Source: Antilocapra americana (Eukaryota; Chordata; Mammalia; Artiodactyla; Antilocapridae). From it: a DNA stretch of 64,000 nt. The position numbers were made by a program, and so were the translations under genes. This document shows, piece after piece, positions 34,352 through 44,249 of this stretch; the stretch's first letter is position 1; the number at the start of each line of letters is the position of its first letter. The notes under the pieces were generated by a model. That model was not told the origin of the DNA, made no database searches, and saw nothing but the letters and a program-made list of their open reading frames with translations. The DNA lies in contig ML664161.1 of the NCBI GenBank assembly GCA_007570785.1, forward strand, positions 17,981,856 to 18,045,855, written 5' to 3'.

Positions 34352-34422
34352 GCATTGGTGGTTCAGAGGTAGAATTCTCACCTGCCACATGGGAGGCCTG
34401 GGTTCAATTCCCAGCCAATGCA
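34352..34422 (+). tRNA. tRNA-Gly(GCC) relic, probable pseudogene
   Basis: A 71-nt match to mammalian tRNA-Gly(GCC). The 7-bp acceptor arms (GCATTGG / CCAATGC plus discriminator A), D arm (GTTC / GAAT) and T arm (CTGGG / CCCAG) all pair. The anticodon loop reads CTGCCAC, giving anticodon GCC. The last pair of the anticodon stem is a C-A mismatch. Against the canonical gene I count one other change (T to A in the D loop). The remaining changes are all C-to-T or G-to-A at CpG positions of the canonical gene. No T4 terminator follows in the next 40 bp. I read it as a methylated, neutrally decaying copy, although weak transcription cannot be excluded. Confidence 0.8.
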
Positions 34423-34432
34423 GGAGCACTGC

Positions 34433-34655
34433 TATTGGGTTTCCATGGTGGCTCAGATGGTAAAGAATCGTCTGCAAAGCAGGCGACCTGGGTTCGATCC
34501 CTGGGTTGGGAAGATCCCTTGGAGGAAGGCATGGCAACCCACTTCAGTAATCTTGCCTGAAGAATCCCCATGAACCAAGGAGCCTGTCAGGCCACAGTCC
34601 ATGGAGTCCCAAAGAGCTGGACATGACTGAGTGATTAAGCACAGCACGAGGAATG
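34433..34655 (+). mobile_element. Bov-tA SINE just downstream of the tRNA relic
   Basis: Head 'tgggtttccatggtggctcagatgg', B-box 'ggttcgatccctgggttggg', tail 'gccacagtccatggagtcccaaagagc' and 'gactgagtgattaagcacagc'. It lies 10 bp after the tRNA-Gly relic in the same orientation, so two Pol III-type B boxes fall within 90 bp. Confidence 0.9.
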
Positions 34656-34849
34656 TAGATATGCTCAGACTGAGGAAAAAGAAAAAAGCAGGAACCTGAA
34701 ACTAGTGTTTCACATCTGAATGGTACGTACCAATGGATTTTTTTTTGACTGACTTATTCAGATTTTTCCATTAAAGAATTCCAAAATATAGCTTAACTTT
34801 TCTGATACTTACCTGCTCCTTCAGCTTCCCTAAATAATACTGCCCCAAT

Positions 34850-36330
34850 TGGGGGTTATATTTTTATTGTGATAAAATATATGTAACATTAAAATTTTTT
34901 AATGTACAATGCATTGGTATTAATTACATTTGCAAAGTTGTGTGGCCATCACTATGAATTTTAAAAACTTTTCATCACCCAAATAGAAACTCTGTACTCA
35001 TTTTAAGCAGTAACTCCCCATTCTTCCTCCATCCAGCCACTGATAATTTCTGTTCTACTTTTTGTCTCTATCAATTTGTCTGTTCTAAATATTTCATGTA
35101 GGTGGAATCATATGGTATTTGTCCTTTTATGTCTGGTATATTTCACTTGTTCTCAAGGTTCATCTTTGTTGTAGCATGAATCTGAATTTCAATCTTTTTA
35201 TGGCTGAATAATATTGTATTTATACACCACATTTTATTTATTTGATGGTGCTTGGGTTGTTTCAACCTTTTGGCTAATGTGAATCATTCTACAGTGTGTA
35301 CAAGTATCTGTTTGAATTCCTGTTTTCAATTATTTCGGGGTATATACCTAGATATCTAAGAGTTTAATTGCTGAGTCATGTGGTTATTCTATTTTTGGCT
35401 TTTAAAGGAGCCTCCAAACTGGCTTCCACAGCCACTATACCACTTTACATTCCCACTAGCAATGTATGAGAGTTCAAATTTCTCCACATCCTCAACAGTA
35501 TTTGTTATTTTGTTTTTGTTAATTTATTATATCCATCCTAGTAGGTATGAAATGGTATCTTGATGTGGTTTTTATTTGCACTTGCCTATTGGCTGATAAT
35601 GTTAAGCTTCCTTTATGAACTTATTGATAATTTGTATATCTTCTTCAGAGAAATACCTATATAATTCCTTTGCCTATTTTTTAATTAGGTTGTTTGTCTT
35701 TTTATTATTGCATTTTAGGAGTTCTTCATGTATTCTGGACATTAAACCCTTATCAGATACATGACTGTAAATAACTTTTCCCATTCTGTAGGCTGGTTTT
35801 TTTTTTTAAATAATATCTTTTGATTCACAAAACTCTTCCTTTTAATGAAGTCAAATTTATCTATTTTTTTCTTTTGTTGCTTGTGTGTTCTGTGTCACTG
35901 ATCCTTTTTAAGTTAATTTGTATATATAATATGAAGTAGGGAAATCTAGGTGGCCCATTATCTCCTTTGAGGAAACTATTCTTTCTCTGTTGAATGGATG
36001 TAGCACACTTGTCAAAAATCAACTGACCACAGATGTTTACTTCTGGACTGTCAATCCTATTCTATATGCTTATGCATTTATTCTAATGTCAGTATCACAC
36101 TGTTTTTATTACTGCAGTTTTGTACTGTTTTTAAAATAAAGAAATAGGAGTTCTCCAACTTTATTCTTGTTCTTCAAGATTACTCTAGCTATTATGGGTC
36201 CTTTACAATTCCATATGAATTTGATGATTGGCTTTTCCATTTCTGAAAAAAAAAACAATCTTGGAATTCTTATAGGAATTATACTAAATTTCTAAATAGC
36301 TCTGAATAATACTGACATCTTAAAAATTGT
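34850..36330 (-). mobile_element. Old L1, antisense ORF2
   Basis: T-rich antisense L1: 'ttttatggctgaataatattg', 'tatacctagatatctaagagtttaattgctgagtcatg', 'ccactagcaatgtatgagag', 'ccacatcctcaacag', 'ttgcctattttttaattaggttg', 'catgtattctggacattaaaccc', 'ctctagctattatgggtcc'. It runs from the ORF2 3' end back into the reverse transcriptase region. Diverged, no intact frame. Confidence 0.85.
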
Positions 36331-36539
36331 GTTTTCAGGCTTAAGCACTTGAGCGATATGTAGGGTTTAGTAAGTTTAGGAATATATAATTTTTATTCTT
36401 AAAGATTCAATCTGAACTGGCATATTAAATACTCAGAGAAATTCTGTAAGATAGAAGTTTTCAAAATTTGGTTTAATTCTGCATTTCCAAATCCATTGAC
36501 CCCAAAATCCTTTTTCATCTAACAGCTATGCTGTACTAT

Positions 36540-36720
36540 TGAGCTCGAGTCAAAGGGCCCAGTTCAAATTCCAGCTCAACTGCTTACCAATGACATTTAT
36601 GTAATCCTCACATCCCTCATCCATAAAATGGAAATAATAACTGATACTACTTCAAAGACTTGTGAGCACTGGATGATAAAATGCATAGAAATCACATACT
36701 AAGTACTAAACAAATTTAGC
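36540..36720 (+). mobile_element. MIR SINE
   Basis: 'gctcgagtcaaagggcccagttcaaattccagctcaactgcttacc' followed by 'catccctcatccataaaatggaaataataactgatactacttcaaagac' and 'tgtgagcactggatgataaaatgc' is forward MIR, including the tRNA-related head. Confidence 0.75.
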
Positions 36721-37333
36721 TAAAACTGTTGTTAACAGTTTTCAAAATGAGAATTTGTAGAACATAATTTGAAAATGGAATCAATTATTCAATAACAGCA
36801 TAAAATGCATACACAAATAATTGCTCCAGGTCTATTACATACCACTGGGAATGTAAAACTTATTGGAAGGCTTTCAGGTAGCACATATTTGTGAGAAGGT
36901 TTGCAGTCCTGGCAAAGTGTGGCATTTTCATTCAGGGATGAAGGACCATATATTGTCATGTCCATTGCTGAGATTTGCTGATGTCTCTATAGATGTTTGC
37001 AAACACAGAGACTGTCCAAGAAAGGGTAAAGGTAAAGCTGGTGCTAGAGGCAGATAAAGAAAGGGCAAATGAGAAGGGAGTGCTAACTCATGCCACTTCT
37101 CTTATTACAATCAGTAGTATCTATATTCCCATTAATATAACCCCATTTCTCAAACACAAACAACAAAAAAGATGCTCTTCATAGTGGCTACTTTTTCCAA
37201 AAAAAGATGAATCACGTTCTTTTCCTTTGAAACAGAAAGTGGAGAATTAAGAGAAAGCACTACCAACTGTTTTTCTTTTTAAATGGAGGGTTTGTTGAAA
37301 CCATATTCTGTAAAGAAAAAAAAAAAAAGATGT
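36721..37333. other. Unique DNA, no gene seen
   Basis: No repeat or exon was recognised; short A-rich runs at 37197-37206 and 37312-37328. Confidence 0.45.
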
Positions 37334-37551
37334 GTTGTGTGCTTAGTCACTAAATCATGTCTGACTCTTTGTTACCCCATGGACTAGAGTGCGCCAGGCT
37401 CCTTCTGTCCATGGGATTTTCCAGGCAAGAATAATGGAGTGGGTTGCCATTTCCTTCTCCAGGGGATCTTCTTAACTCAAGGATCGTACCCATGTGTGTC
37501 TCCTGCATTGCAGACAAATTCATTACCAGCTGAGCCATTTGGGAAGCCCCA
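37334..37551 (-). mobile_element. Bov-tA SINE
   Basis: Reverse-complement Bov-tA from 'gtgtgcttagtcactaaatcatgtctgac' to 'cattaccagctgagccatttgggaagcccc'. It inserted next to an A-rich run; the TSD is unclear. Confidence 0.88.
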
Positions 37552-37699
37552 TAAAAGAAGATAATAAAGAGTAAATACAGCAGACTTTGTTTAGGTTGAT
37601 GTGTCAGAAAATTCATAGGGAGACAATAAACAACAAATATTTCCATTGTCTATATATTTGTAGAGCTATTTTTCTATACAGCAAAGTACAGCTGAGCTA

Positions 37700-39345
37700 T
37701 TGAAAATCCTAAAGATGATGCTGTTAAAGTGCTGCACTCAATATGTCAGCAAACTTTGAAAACTCAGCAGTGGCCACAGGACTGGAAAAGGTCAGTTTTC
37801 ATTCCAATTCCAAAGAAAGGCAATCTCAAGGAATGTTCAAACTACCACACAGCTGCACTCATTTAACTTGCTTAAAAACGTATTCCTCAAAATCCTTCAG
37901 CTAGGTTTTGGTAGTATGTGAACTGAGAACTTTTGGATGTACAAGCTGGATTTAGAAAAGGCAGAGGAACCAGAGATCAAATTGCCAAAACCCATTGGAT
38001 CACTGAAAACGCAAGGGAATTCCAGAAAAACATCTCCTGCTTCACTGACTACACTAAAGCTTTTGATTGTGTGGATCACAACAAACTGGAAAATTCTTAA
38101 AGAGATGGGAATACCAGACCACCTTTTCTGTTTCCTGAAAAACTTGTATGCAGGTCAAGAAGCAGTAGTTAGAACTAGACATGGAATAACAGACTGGTTC
38201 AAAATTAGGAAAGGAGTATGTCAAGGCTTTATTTGTCTCCCTGATTATTTAACTTATGTGCAGAGTACATCATGTGAAATGCTGAGCTGGATGAATCACA
38301 AACTGGAGTCAAGATTGCTGGGTGAAATAACAACAACCTCAGATATGCGAGATACTACTCTAATGGCAGAAAGTGAAGAGGAACTAAAGGGCCTCTTGAT
38401 GAGGGTGAGAGAAAAGAGTGAAAAAGCTGGCTTAAAACTCAACATCCAGAAAATTAAGATTATGCCATCCATTCCCAGCACTTCATGGCAAATAGATGAG
38501 GAAAAAGTGCAAACAGTGACAGATTTTATTTTCTTGGGCTCCAAAATTATTGCAGAGGGTGACTGCTGCTGCTGCTGAGTCACTTCAGTCGTGTCCGACC
38601 CTGTGCAACCCCAGAGACAGCAGCCCACCAGGCTCCCCTGTCCTGGGATTCTCCAGGCAAGAATACTGGAGTGTGTTGCCATTTCCTTCTCCAATGCATG
38701 AAAGTGAAAAGGGAAAGTGAAGTCGCTCAGTTGTGTCTGACACTTAGCGACCCCATGGACTGCAGCCCACCAGGCTCCTCCATCCATGGGATTTTCCAGG
38801 CAAGAGTACTGGAGTGGGTTGCCATTGCCTTCTCCAAGAGGATGACTGGAGACATGAAATTAAGAGATGCTTACTCCTTGGAAGGAAAGTTGTGACAAAC
38901 CTAGACAGTATATTAAAAAGTTGAGATATCACTTTGCTGACAAAGGTCTGTCTAGTCAAATCTATGGTTTTTCCAGTAGTCATGTATGGATGTGAGAGTT
39001 GGACCATAAAGAAGGGCTGAGTGTCGAAGAATTGATACTTTTGAATTGTAGTGCTGGAGAAGACCCTTGAAAGTCCCTTGGACTATAAGGAGATCAAACC
39101 AGTTAATCCTAAAGGATATCAACCTTAAATATTCGTTGGAAGGACTGATGCTAAAGCTGAAGCTCCAATACTTTGGCTACCTGATGCAAAGAGATGACCC
39201 ACTGGAAAAGACTCTGATTCTGGGAAAGACTGAGGGCAGGAGGAAAAGGAGGCAACAGAGGATGAGATGGTTGGATTGCATCACAGACTCAATGGACATG
39301 GGTTTGAACAAACTCCAGGTGATGGTGCAGGACAGGAAAGCCTGA
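37700..39345 (+). pseudogene. BovB reverse transcriptase remnant with destroyed active site
   Basis: The frame 37937-38578 covers palm residues (LKNLYAGQEAVVRTRHGITD, then FKIRKGVCQG) and a C-terminal stretch (LMAESEEELKGLLMRV, then LKLNIQKIKIMPS) and then reads into the SINE. Where YADDT is expected, the sequence (around 38340-38360) reads SDMRDTT after small insertion/deletion changes, so the catalytic aspartates are lost. The 39067-39345 frame holds the last C-terminal part (LMLKLKLQYFGYLMQRDD). Non-functional. Confidence 0.85.
38567..38831 (-). mobile_element. Bov-A2 SINE nested in BovB
   Basis: A CTG-trinucleotide run (gctgctgctgctg) is followed by two similar monomers in reverse complement: 'gagtcacttcagtcgtgtccgaccc...gttgccatttccttctcc' and 'gaagtcgctcagttgtgtctgac...gttgccattgccttctcc'. 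The two-monomer structure without a tRNA head identifies Bov-A2. Confidence 0.9.
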
Positions 39346-39410
39346 TGTGTTGCAGTCCATGGGGTTGCAAAGAGGTGGATATGACTTAGCACATGAACCA
39401 CAACAAAGTA

Positions 39411-40359
39411 TATTACATATTATTCAAAAAATTTTATTATCTAAATATCACTTTGATGTCAGTAATAATTTCATCACATTAACGGCAAGAGAAAATGGAA
39501 GTTTTATTAATATTAATGTATAGTTGTGAAACAAATAGACTAAACTCTAATGGCTGAATAGCTCTGTTTCTGTTTTGCAATAAAAATAAATAAATATGCT
39601 TTCTACAGGGTAACTTGTCCCACACTTTCCTATGATTAAGCTGCCTCTTCAATGCATTAGTCACTCAATTTATAGGATACCATTTACGGCTCATCAAGAA
39701 ATCTTTATTCAATCCAGCATTACATAAGTAGGTTGCCTAATGCATTATTCCTAGTAAAAATGTTTATCCTTCGTGAATATGATGATGAGCAGTTGATTTA
39801 TTTGTTCATGTCTCTTTAAGGATGATTTATCAATGTCAATGATAGTTAAGAGTTCTGAGAGCAATTAATGTTGCTTCAAGAAAAGCTAATATGGCAGCTC
39901 CATTGAAGGTAGCCAGAGAAAACAATACTTCTTGGTTAAGATCATGGAATTTCTGACTGAAACACTAACAAATCAACCTGAAGAGTTCACTGTATTTTTG
40001 TGGGCAAGTTGGAGAAAGAATAGGGGTTACCCACAAAAAAGTACTGCCCTAGTTCAAATGTTACGTTTATAAAAACAACAGAGCCAAGAAAATCAATGTA
40101 AACCTGATCTCTTTGCTGTTTTTCTTTTGCAGCATGCAATAGTTAGATGTTTTATTTTTGTATTACAGAATTTTTAAAGTAAAAGAATTATTTGTTTTGT
40201 AAATTAAAATATCTGAATTGAATTATGGCATGTTTCTGCATCCATCAAAATCCAAGATCCATACATGCTGCTATCTTCTGATAGTCTCTGTGATCAGATA
40301 AATCTCCAAACTCTATGCCTGCAAGGTAGTTGCAGAGGTCAACACTTTGAGCAGGATTT
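39411..40359. other. AT-rich unique DNA, no gene seen
   Basis: No repeat was recognised until L1 5' UTR sequence begins near 40360. Confidence 0.45.
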
Positions 40360-41880
40360 GTCTGGCTGCCCAACGCTAGTGATGTAAAGGAGGTGAAATG
40401 CAGTTGGGAGGTGAAGAAGCCTCTCCTGGTGGGAGAGGCTGGGGAGCACAAAATGGTGCCAGTGCCAGGAGCAACCTCGCTTAATCAGAAACTGGGATCT
40501 GAGGGCTGAGACAAGAGAGGAGGAGAAATGACATGAGCTCACCTTCGTTCATGAGAGCACCAAAATCACAACTGAATAACAATAGGCAAAAACATGCCAG
40601 GACCTACCAAAAAAGATATCCTACATCCAAAGAAGTAGCCATAAGAAGATAGGAGTGGTGCAACTGTGGTAAAATCAAATCCCATACCCACTAGATGAAA
40701 GTGAAAGTGAAGTCGCTCAGTCGTGTCCAACTCTTTGCGACCCCGTGGAATGTAACCTACCAGGTTCCACCATCCATGGGATTTTCCAGGTAAGAATACT
40801 GGAGTGGGTGGCCATTTCCTTCTCCAGGAGATCTTCCCAACCCAGGGATCAAACCCAGGTATCTGGCATTGTAGGCAGACGCTTTACCATCTGAACCACC
40901 AGGGAAGCCACAAATGGGTGACCACACAGGGAAGCCACTAGATGGGTGACCCACAAATGTGAAAATAATTATATCAGAGAGGTTCTCTCATAGGAGTGGA
41001 AGTTCTGAGCCCCATGTAAGGCTTCCCAGTCTAAGTGTCTGGCATCAGAAAGAGGAGCCCCCAGACCATATGGTTTTGAAAACCAGTGGGGTTTGATTTC
41101 AAGAATTACACAGGAAACAAATTGTACTCTTGGAATTTCCACAAGACATTGTATGCACTGGGACCCAGAGGGGGAAGCACTGACCTCATAAACAGCCTGG
41201 ACCAGACTCATCTGCTTATATCAGAGGGTCTCCTATGGAGACAAGGAGCAGCTGTGGCTCAAGGCAGGGACAAAGACACTGGTGGCGATAGTTCTGGAGA
41301 GTAGTCCTTGGCATGAGCTCTCGTGAAGCCCACCATTTTCTCACCAAGACCTGGCCCCACCCAGCAGCCTGTAGGTTCCAGTGCTGGGATGCCTCAGGCC
41401 AAACAACCAACAGAAACACAGCCCCACCCATCTGCACAAAGGCTACCTGAAGTCTTTCTAAACCCACAGCTTCCTGCTAAACACATGCCTTGACATGGCC
41501 CTGCTCACCAGAGACACAAGACTCAGCTCCATATGCCAGTGGGCAGGAACCAGTTCCTCCCATCAGGAAGCCTGCACAATCCTCTTAGGCCAGCCTCAGC
41601 CACCACGGGTCAGACAGCAGAAACAAGACAAATAGAAGCCTGCAACCTGTGGAATGGAAACCACAATCACAAACAGACAAGATGAGATGACAGAGGACTA
41701 CATCCCAGACAAAGGAACAAGATAAAATCTCAGAACAACTAAGTGAAATGGAGATAGGCAATCTACCCCCAAAAGAATTCAGAGTAATGACAGTAAAGAT
41801 GATCCAAGATCTTGGAAAACAATGGAGACACAGACCAAGAAGATACAAGACATGTTTAACAGCATGTAGCTAGAAGAGCT
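40360..41880 (+). mobile_element. L1 5' UTR and start of ORF1
   Basis: GC-richer, promoter-type L1 5' UTR of the artiodactyl lineage ('gacatgagctcacc', 'aaaatcacaactg', 'aatcaaatcccatac', 'tgagccccatgtaaggcttccc', 'ggcatgagctctcgtgaagcc', 'gcctcaggccaaacaacc') leads into ORF1 start sequence ('gacagaggactacatcccagacaaagg', 'gcaatctacccccaaaagaattcag'). It is interrupted by a Bov-tA at 40698-40934. ORF1 similarity ends near 41880. Presence of the 5' UTR means the original insertion was (nearly) full length. Confidence 0.78.
40688..40944 (-). mobile_element. Bov-tA SINE in L1 5' UTR with 10-bp TSD
   Basis: Reverse-complement Bov-tA ('gaagtcgctcagtcgtgtccaac' to 'ctttaccatctgaaccaccagggaagcc'). 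CCACTAGATG is duplicated at 40688-40697 and 40935-40944. At its 5' edge, a stretch containing 'gggtgacc' and 'gggaagccac' is present twice, so the end carries a small tandem rearrangement. Confidence 0.9.
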
Positions 41881-42804
41881 AACAAACAAACAGATGGGGA
41901 CTGTCACACCCCACTTTCATCAGACAAATAATCCAGATGGATAGATAATCCAGACAGAAAATCAATAAGGAAACACAGGCCTTAAATGATGTATTAGACT
42001 AGATGGATTGATTGATATTTATAGAGCATTCCATCCAAAAGCAGCAAAATACACATTCTTTTCAAGTGCATATGGAACATTCTCCAGGACTGATCACATA
42101 GTGATTGGCCACAAAGTGAAACTCAGTCAATTTAATGAAACTGAAATTATATCAAGCAAGTTTTCTGACCACAATGAAATGAAATTAGAAAACAACTACA
42201 AGAAAAAACTTTTTAAACACAAACACATGGAGGCTAAACAATATGCCTCTTTAAAACCAATTGATCACTGAAGAAATGAAAGAGGGAATCAAAAAATACC
42301 TAGGGACAAATGAAAACACAACAATCCAAAACCTATGGGAGGCAGTAAAGAGGTTCTAAGAGGGAAGTTTATAATCTTACCTCAGGAAACAAGAAAAATT
42401 TCAAATAAGCAACCTAACCTTACATCAAAAACAATTAGAGAAGGAAGAAGAACAAAACCCAAAGTTAGAAGAAACTACAAAGATCAAAGCAGAAATAAAT
42501 GAAATAAAGATAAAGAAAACAATAGCAAAGATTAATGAAACTATTATAAAAGCTGATTCTTTGAAAAGATATACAAAATTATACTCATCAAGGGAAAAAT
42601 GGGAGACAGCTCAAATCAATAAAATTAGAAATTAAAAAAAAGAGAGAGAAGGTACAATAGACACCACAGAGGATCAAAAGAGAGTATACAAGCAACTACA
42701 TGCCAATAAAATGGAAACCTGGCAGAAATGGATAAATTTTTAGAAAGGTACAATTTCCCAAGACTGAACCAGGAAGAAATAGACAAGATGAAGAAACTCA
42801 GTTT

Positions 42805-42980
42805 GGGGCTTCCCTGGTGGCTCAGATAGTAAAGAATCTGCTTGCACTGCAGGAGACCTGGGTTCGATACCTGGGTTGGGATGATCTCTTAGAGAATCCC
42901 AAGGACAAAGGAGCCTGGCAGGCTACAGTCCATGGGGTCGAAAAGAGCCGGACATGACTGAGCAACTTTCACTTTCACTT
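42805..42980 (+). mobile_element. Bov-tA SINE nested in L1 ORF2
   Basis: Head 'ggggcttccctggtggctcagatag', B-box 'ggttcgatacctgggttggg', tail 'ggctacagtccatggggtcgaaaagagcc' and 'gagcaactttcactttcac'. L1 sequence resumes directly with 'accattactgaaagtgaaactg'. About 30 bp of the usual middle are missing. Confidence 0.9.
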
Positions 42981-43533
42981 ACCATTACTGAAAGTGAAAC
43001 TGTAATTTTAATCTGGTACAAACAAAAGTCCAGGACCAGATAGCTAAACAGGCAAATTCTATCAAATATTTAGAGTAGAGTTAACAGCTATCCTTCTGAA
43101 ACTTCCAAAAAGCTTCAGAGGAAGGAATGTTCCCAAACTCCTTTTATGAGGCTACTATCACCTATCAAAACCAAAGATATCACAAAGAAAGAAAATTATA
43201 GGCCAGTATCACAGGTGAACATAGACACAAAACTCTTCAACAAAATACTAGCAAATGGAATCCTACAGGACAATAAAAAGATCAAACACCATGTTCTAGT
43301 GGGATTTATCTCAGGGATACAAGGATTTGTCAGTATCCACAAATCAATCAGCATGACACACCAATCAGCAAATTGAAGAATAAAAACCATATATTCAACA
43401 TGCACTTATGATAAAAACTCTCCAGAAAGTGGGTGTAGAGGGACCATACCTCAAAATAATAAAGGCCACATATGTATGGTAAACCTACAGCTAAAATTAT
43501 ACTAAACAGTGAAAAACTCAAAGCATTCCCTCT

Positions 43534-43750
43534 CAGGGTTTCCACGGTGGCTCAGTGGTAAAGAATCTGCCTGCCAGTGCAGAAAACACAAGAAATGTGG
43601 GTTCAATCCCTGGGTCAGGAAGATTCCCCTAGAGTAGGAAATGGCAACCCACTCCAGTATTCTTACCAGGAAAATTCCATGGACAGAGGAGCCTGGTGGG
43701 TCCCAGGGTTGCAAAAAGTCAGACACGACTAAGCATGCATGCACACTCTC
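43534..43750 (+). mobile_element. Bov-tA SINE nested in L1 ORF2
   Basis: Head 'gggtttccacggtggctcagtgg', B-box 'ggttcaatccctgggtcagg', tail 'aaaagtcagacacgactaagc'. It lies between the L1 blocks 'gtgaaaaactcaaagcattccctc' and 'ctaagatcaggaacaagac'. Confidence 0.9.
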
Positions 43751-44067
43751 TCTAAGATCAGGAACAAGACAAGGATGTCCACTGCTGCCACTTTTATTCA
43801 CTTTATTTTGGAAGTCCTGGCCACAACAATCAGAGAAGAAAAGGAAATAAAAGGAATCCAAATTGGAAAGGAAGAAGTAAAACTGTCACTGCAGATGACA
43901 TGATACTATACAAAGAAAATCCTAAAGATGCTAACAGAATACTACTAGAGATCATCAATGAATTTGGTAAAGTTGCAGAATACAAAATTAATATACAGAA
44001 ATCTTGAATTTTTATACCTCCTAACAATGAAATATCAGAAAGAGAAATGAAGGAATCAATCCCACTT

Positions 44068-44249
44068 GCAGTACAGGAGATGCAAGAGACTTGGGTTCGA
44101 TCTCTGAGTTTGGAAGATCCTCTGGAAAAGGAAATGGCAAACCACTCCAGTATTCTTGCCTGGGAAATCCCACAGACAGAGGACCCTGGTGGGCTATAGC
44201 TCATGGGGTCTCAAGGAGTCAGACACAACTTAGCAACTAAACAGCAACA
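44068..44249 (+). mobile_element. Bov-tA SINE at an L1 junction
   Basis: The first part of the head is missing. It starts near 'gcagtacaggagatgcaagag', B-box 'ggttcgatctctgagtttgg', tail 'ggctatagctcatggggtctcaaggag' and 'cttagcaactaaacagcaac'. To its left is L1 reverse transcriptase sequence; to its right the L1 reading jumps several hundred bp towards the ORF2 C-terminus. Confidence 0.85.

Larger units (their letters stand above)
37690..39410 (+). mobile_element. BovB LINE in forward orientation, interrupted by Bov-A2
   Basis: Sense BovB begins near 'tgctgttaaagtgctgcactcaatatgtcagcaa' and ends near 'ggatatgacttagcacatgaacc'. It contains the reverse transcriptase palm, the C-terminal region and the 3' end, with the 5' endonuclease half missing. 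A Bov-A2 SINE sits at 38567-38831. Imperfect duplicates GAGGGTGACTG and GAGGATGACTG flank the SINE. Confidence 0.92.
41881..44067 (+). mobile_element. L1 ORF2 endonuclease to reverse transcriptase, decayed
   Basis: After about 60 bp of unassigned sequence, similarity resumes inside ORF2 ('gatatttatagagcattccatccaaaagcagc', 'acattctccaggactgatcacatag', 'ttttctgaccacaatg' = endonuclease), followed by the reverse transcriptase region ('gtccaggaccagatagc', 'aaagatatcacaaagaaagaaaattataggcc', 'agatcaggaacaagacaaggatgtcc'). Most of ORF1 and the start of ORF2 are deleted. Bov-tA copies interrupt at about 42805-42980 and 43534-43750. At the FADD active site (43886-43899) a 4-nt deletion shifts the frame. 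Confidence 0.85.

Noticed and set aside
38296..38787. 163-codon minus-strand open frame
   Set aside because: Antisense of BovB joined to the Bov-A2 SINE; not a protein gene.
40360..41660. GC-richer stretch as a CpG-island promoter of a host gene
   Set aside because: The sequence follows the L1 5' UTR and leads into ORF1; it is not a host promoter, and CpG is depleted.
42805..44249. Regularly spaced similar sequences that could look like an array
   Set aside because: These are three independent Bov-tA insertions with different lengths inside L1, not a CRISPR-like or satellite array.
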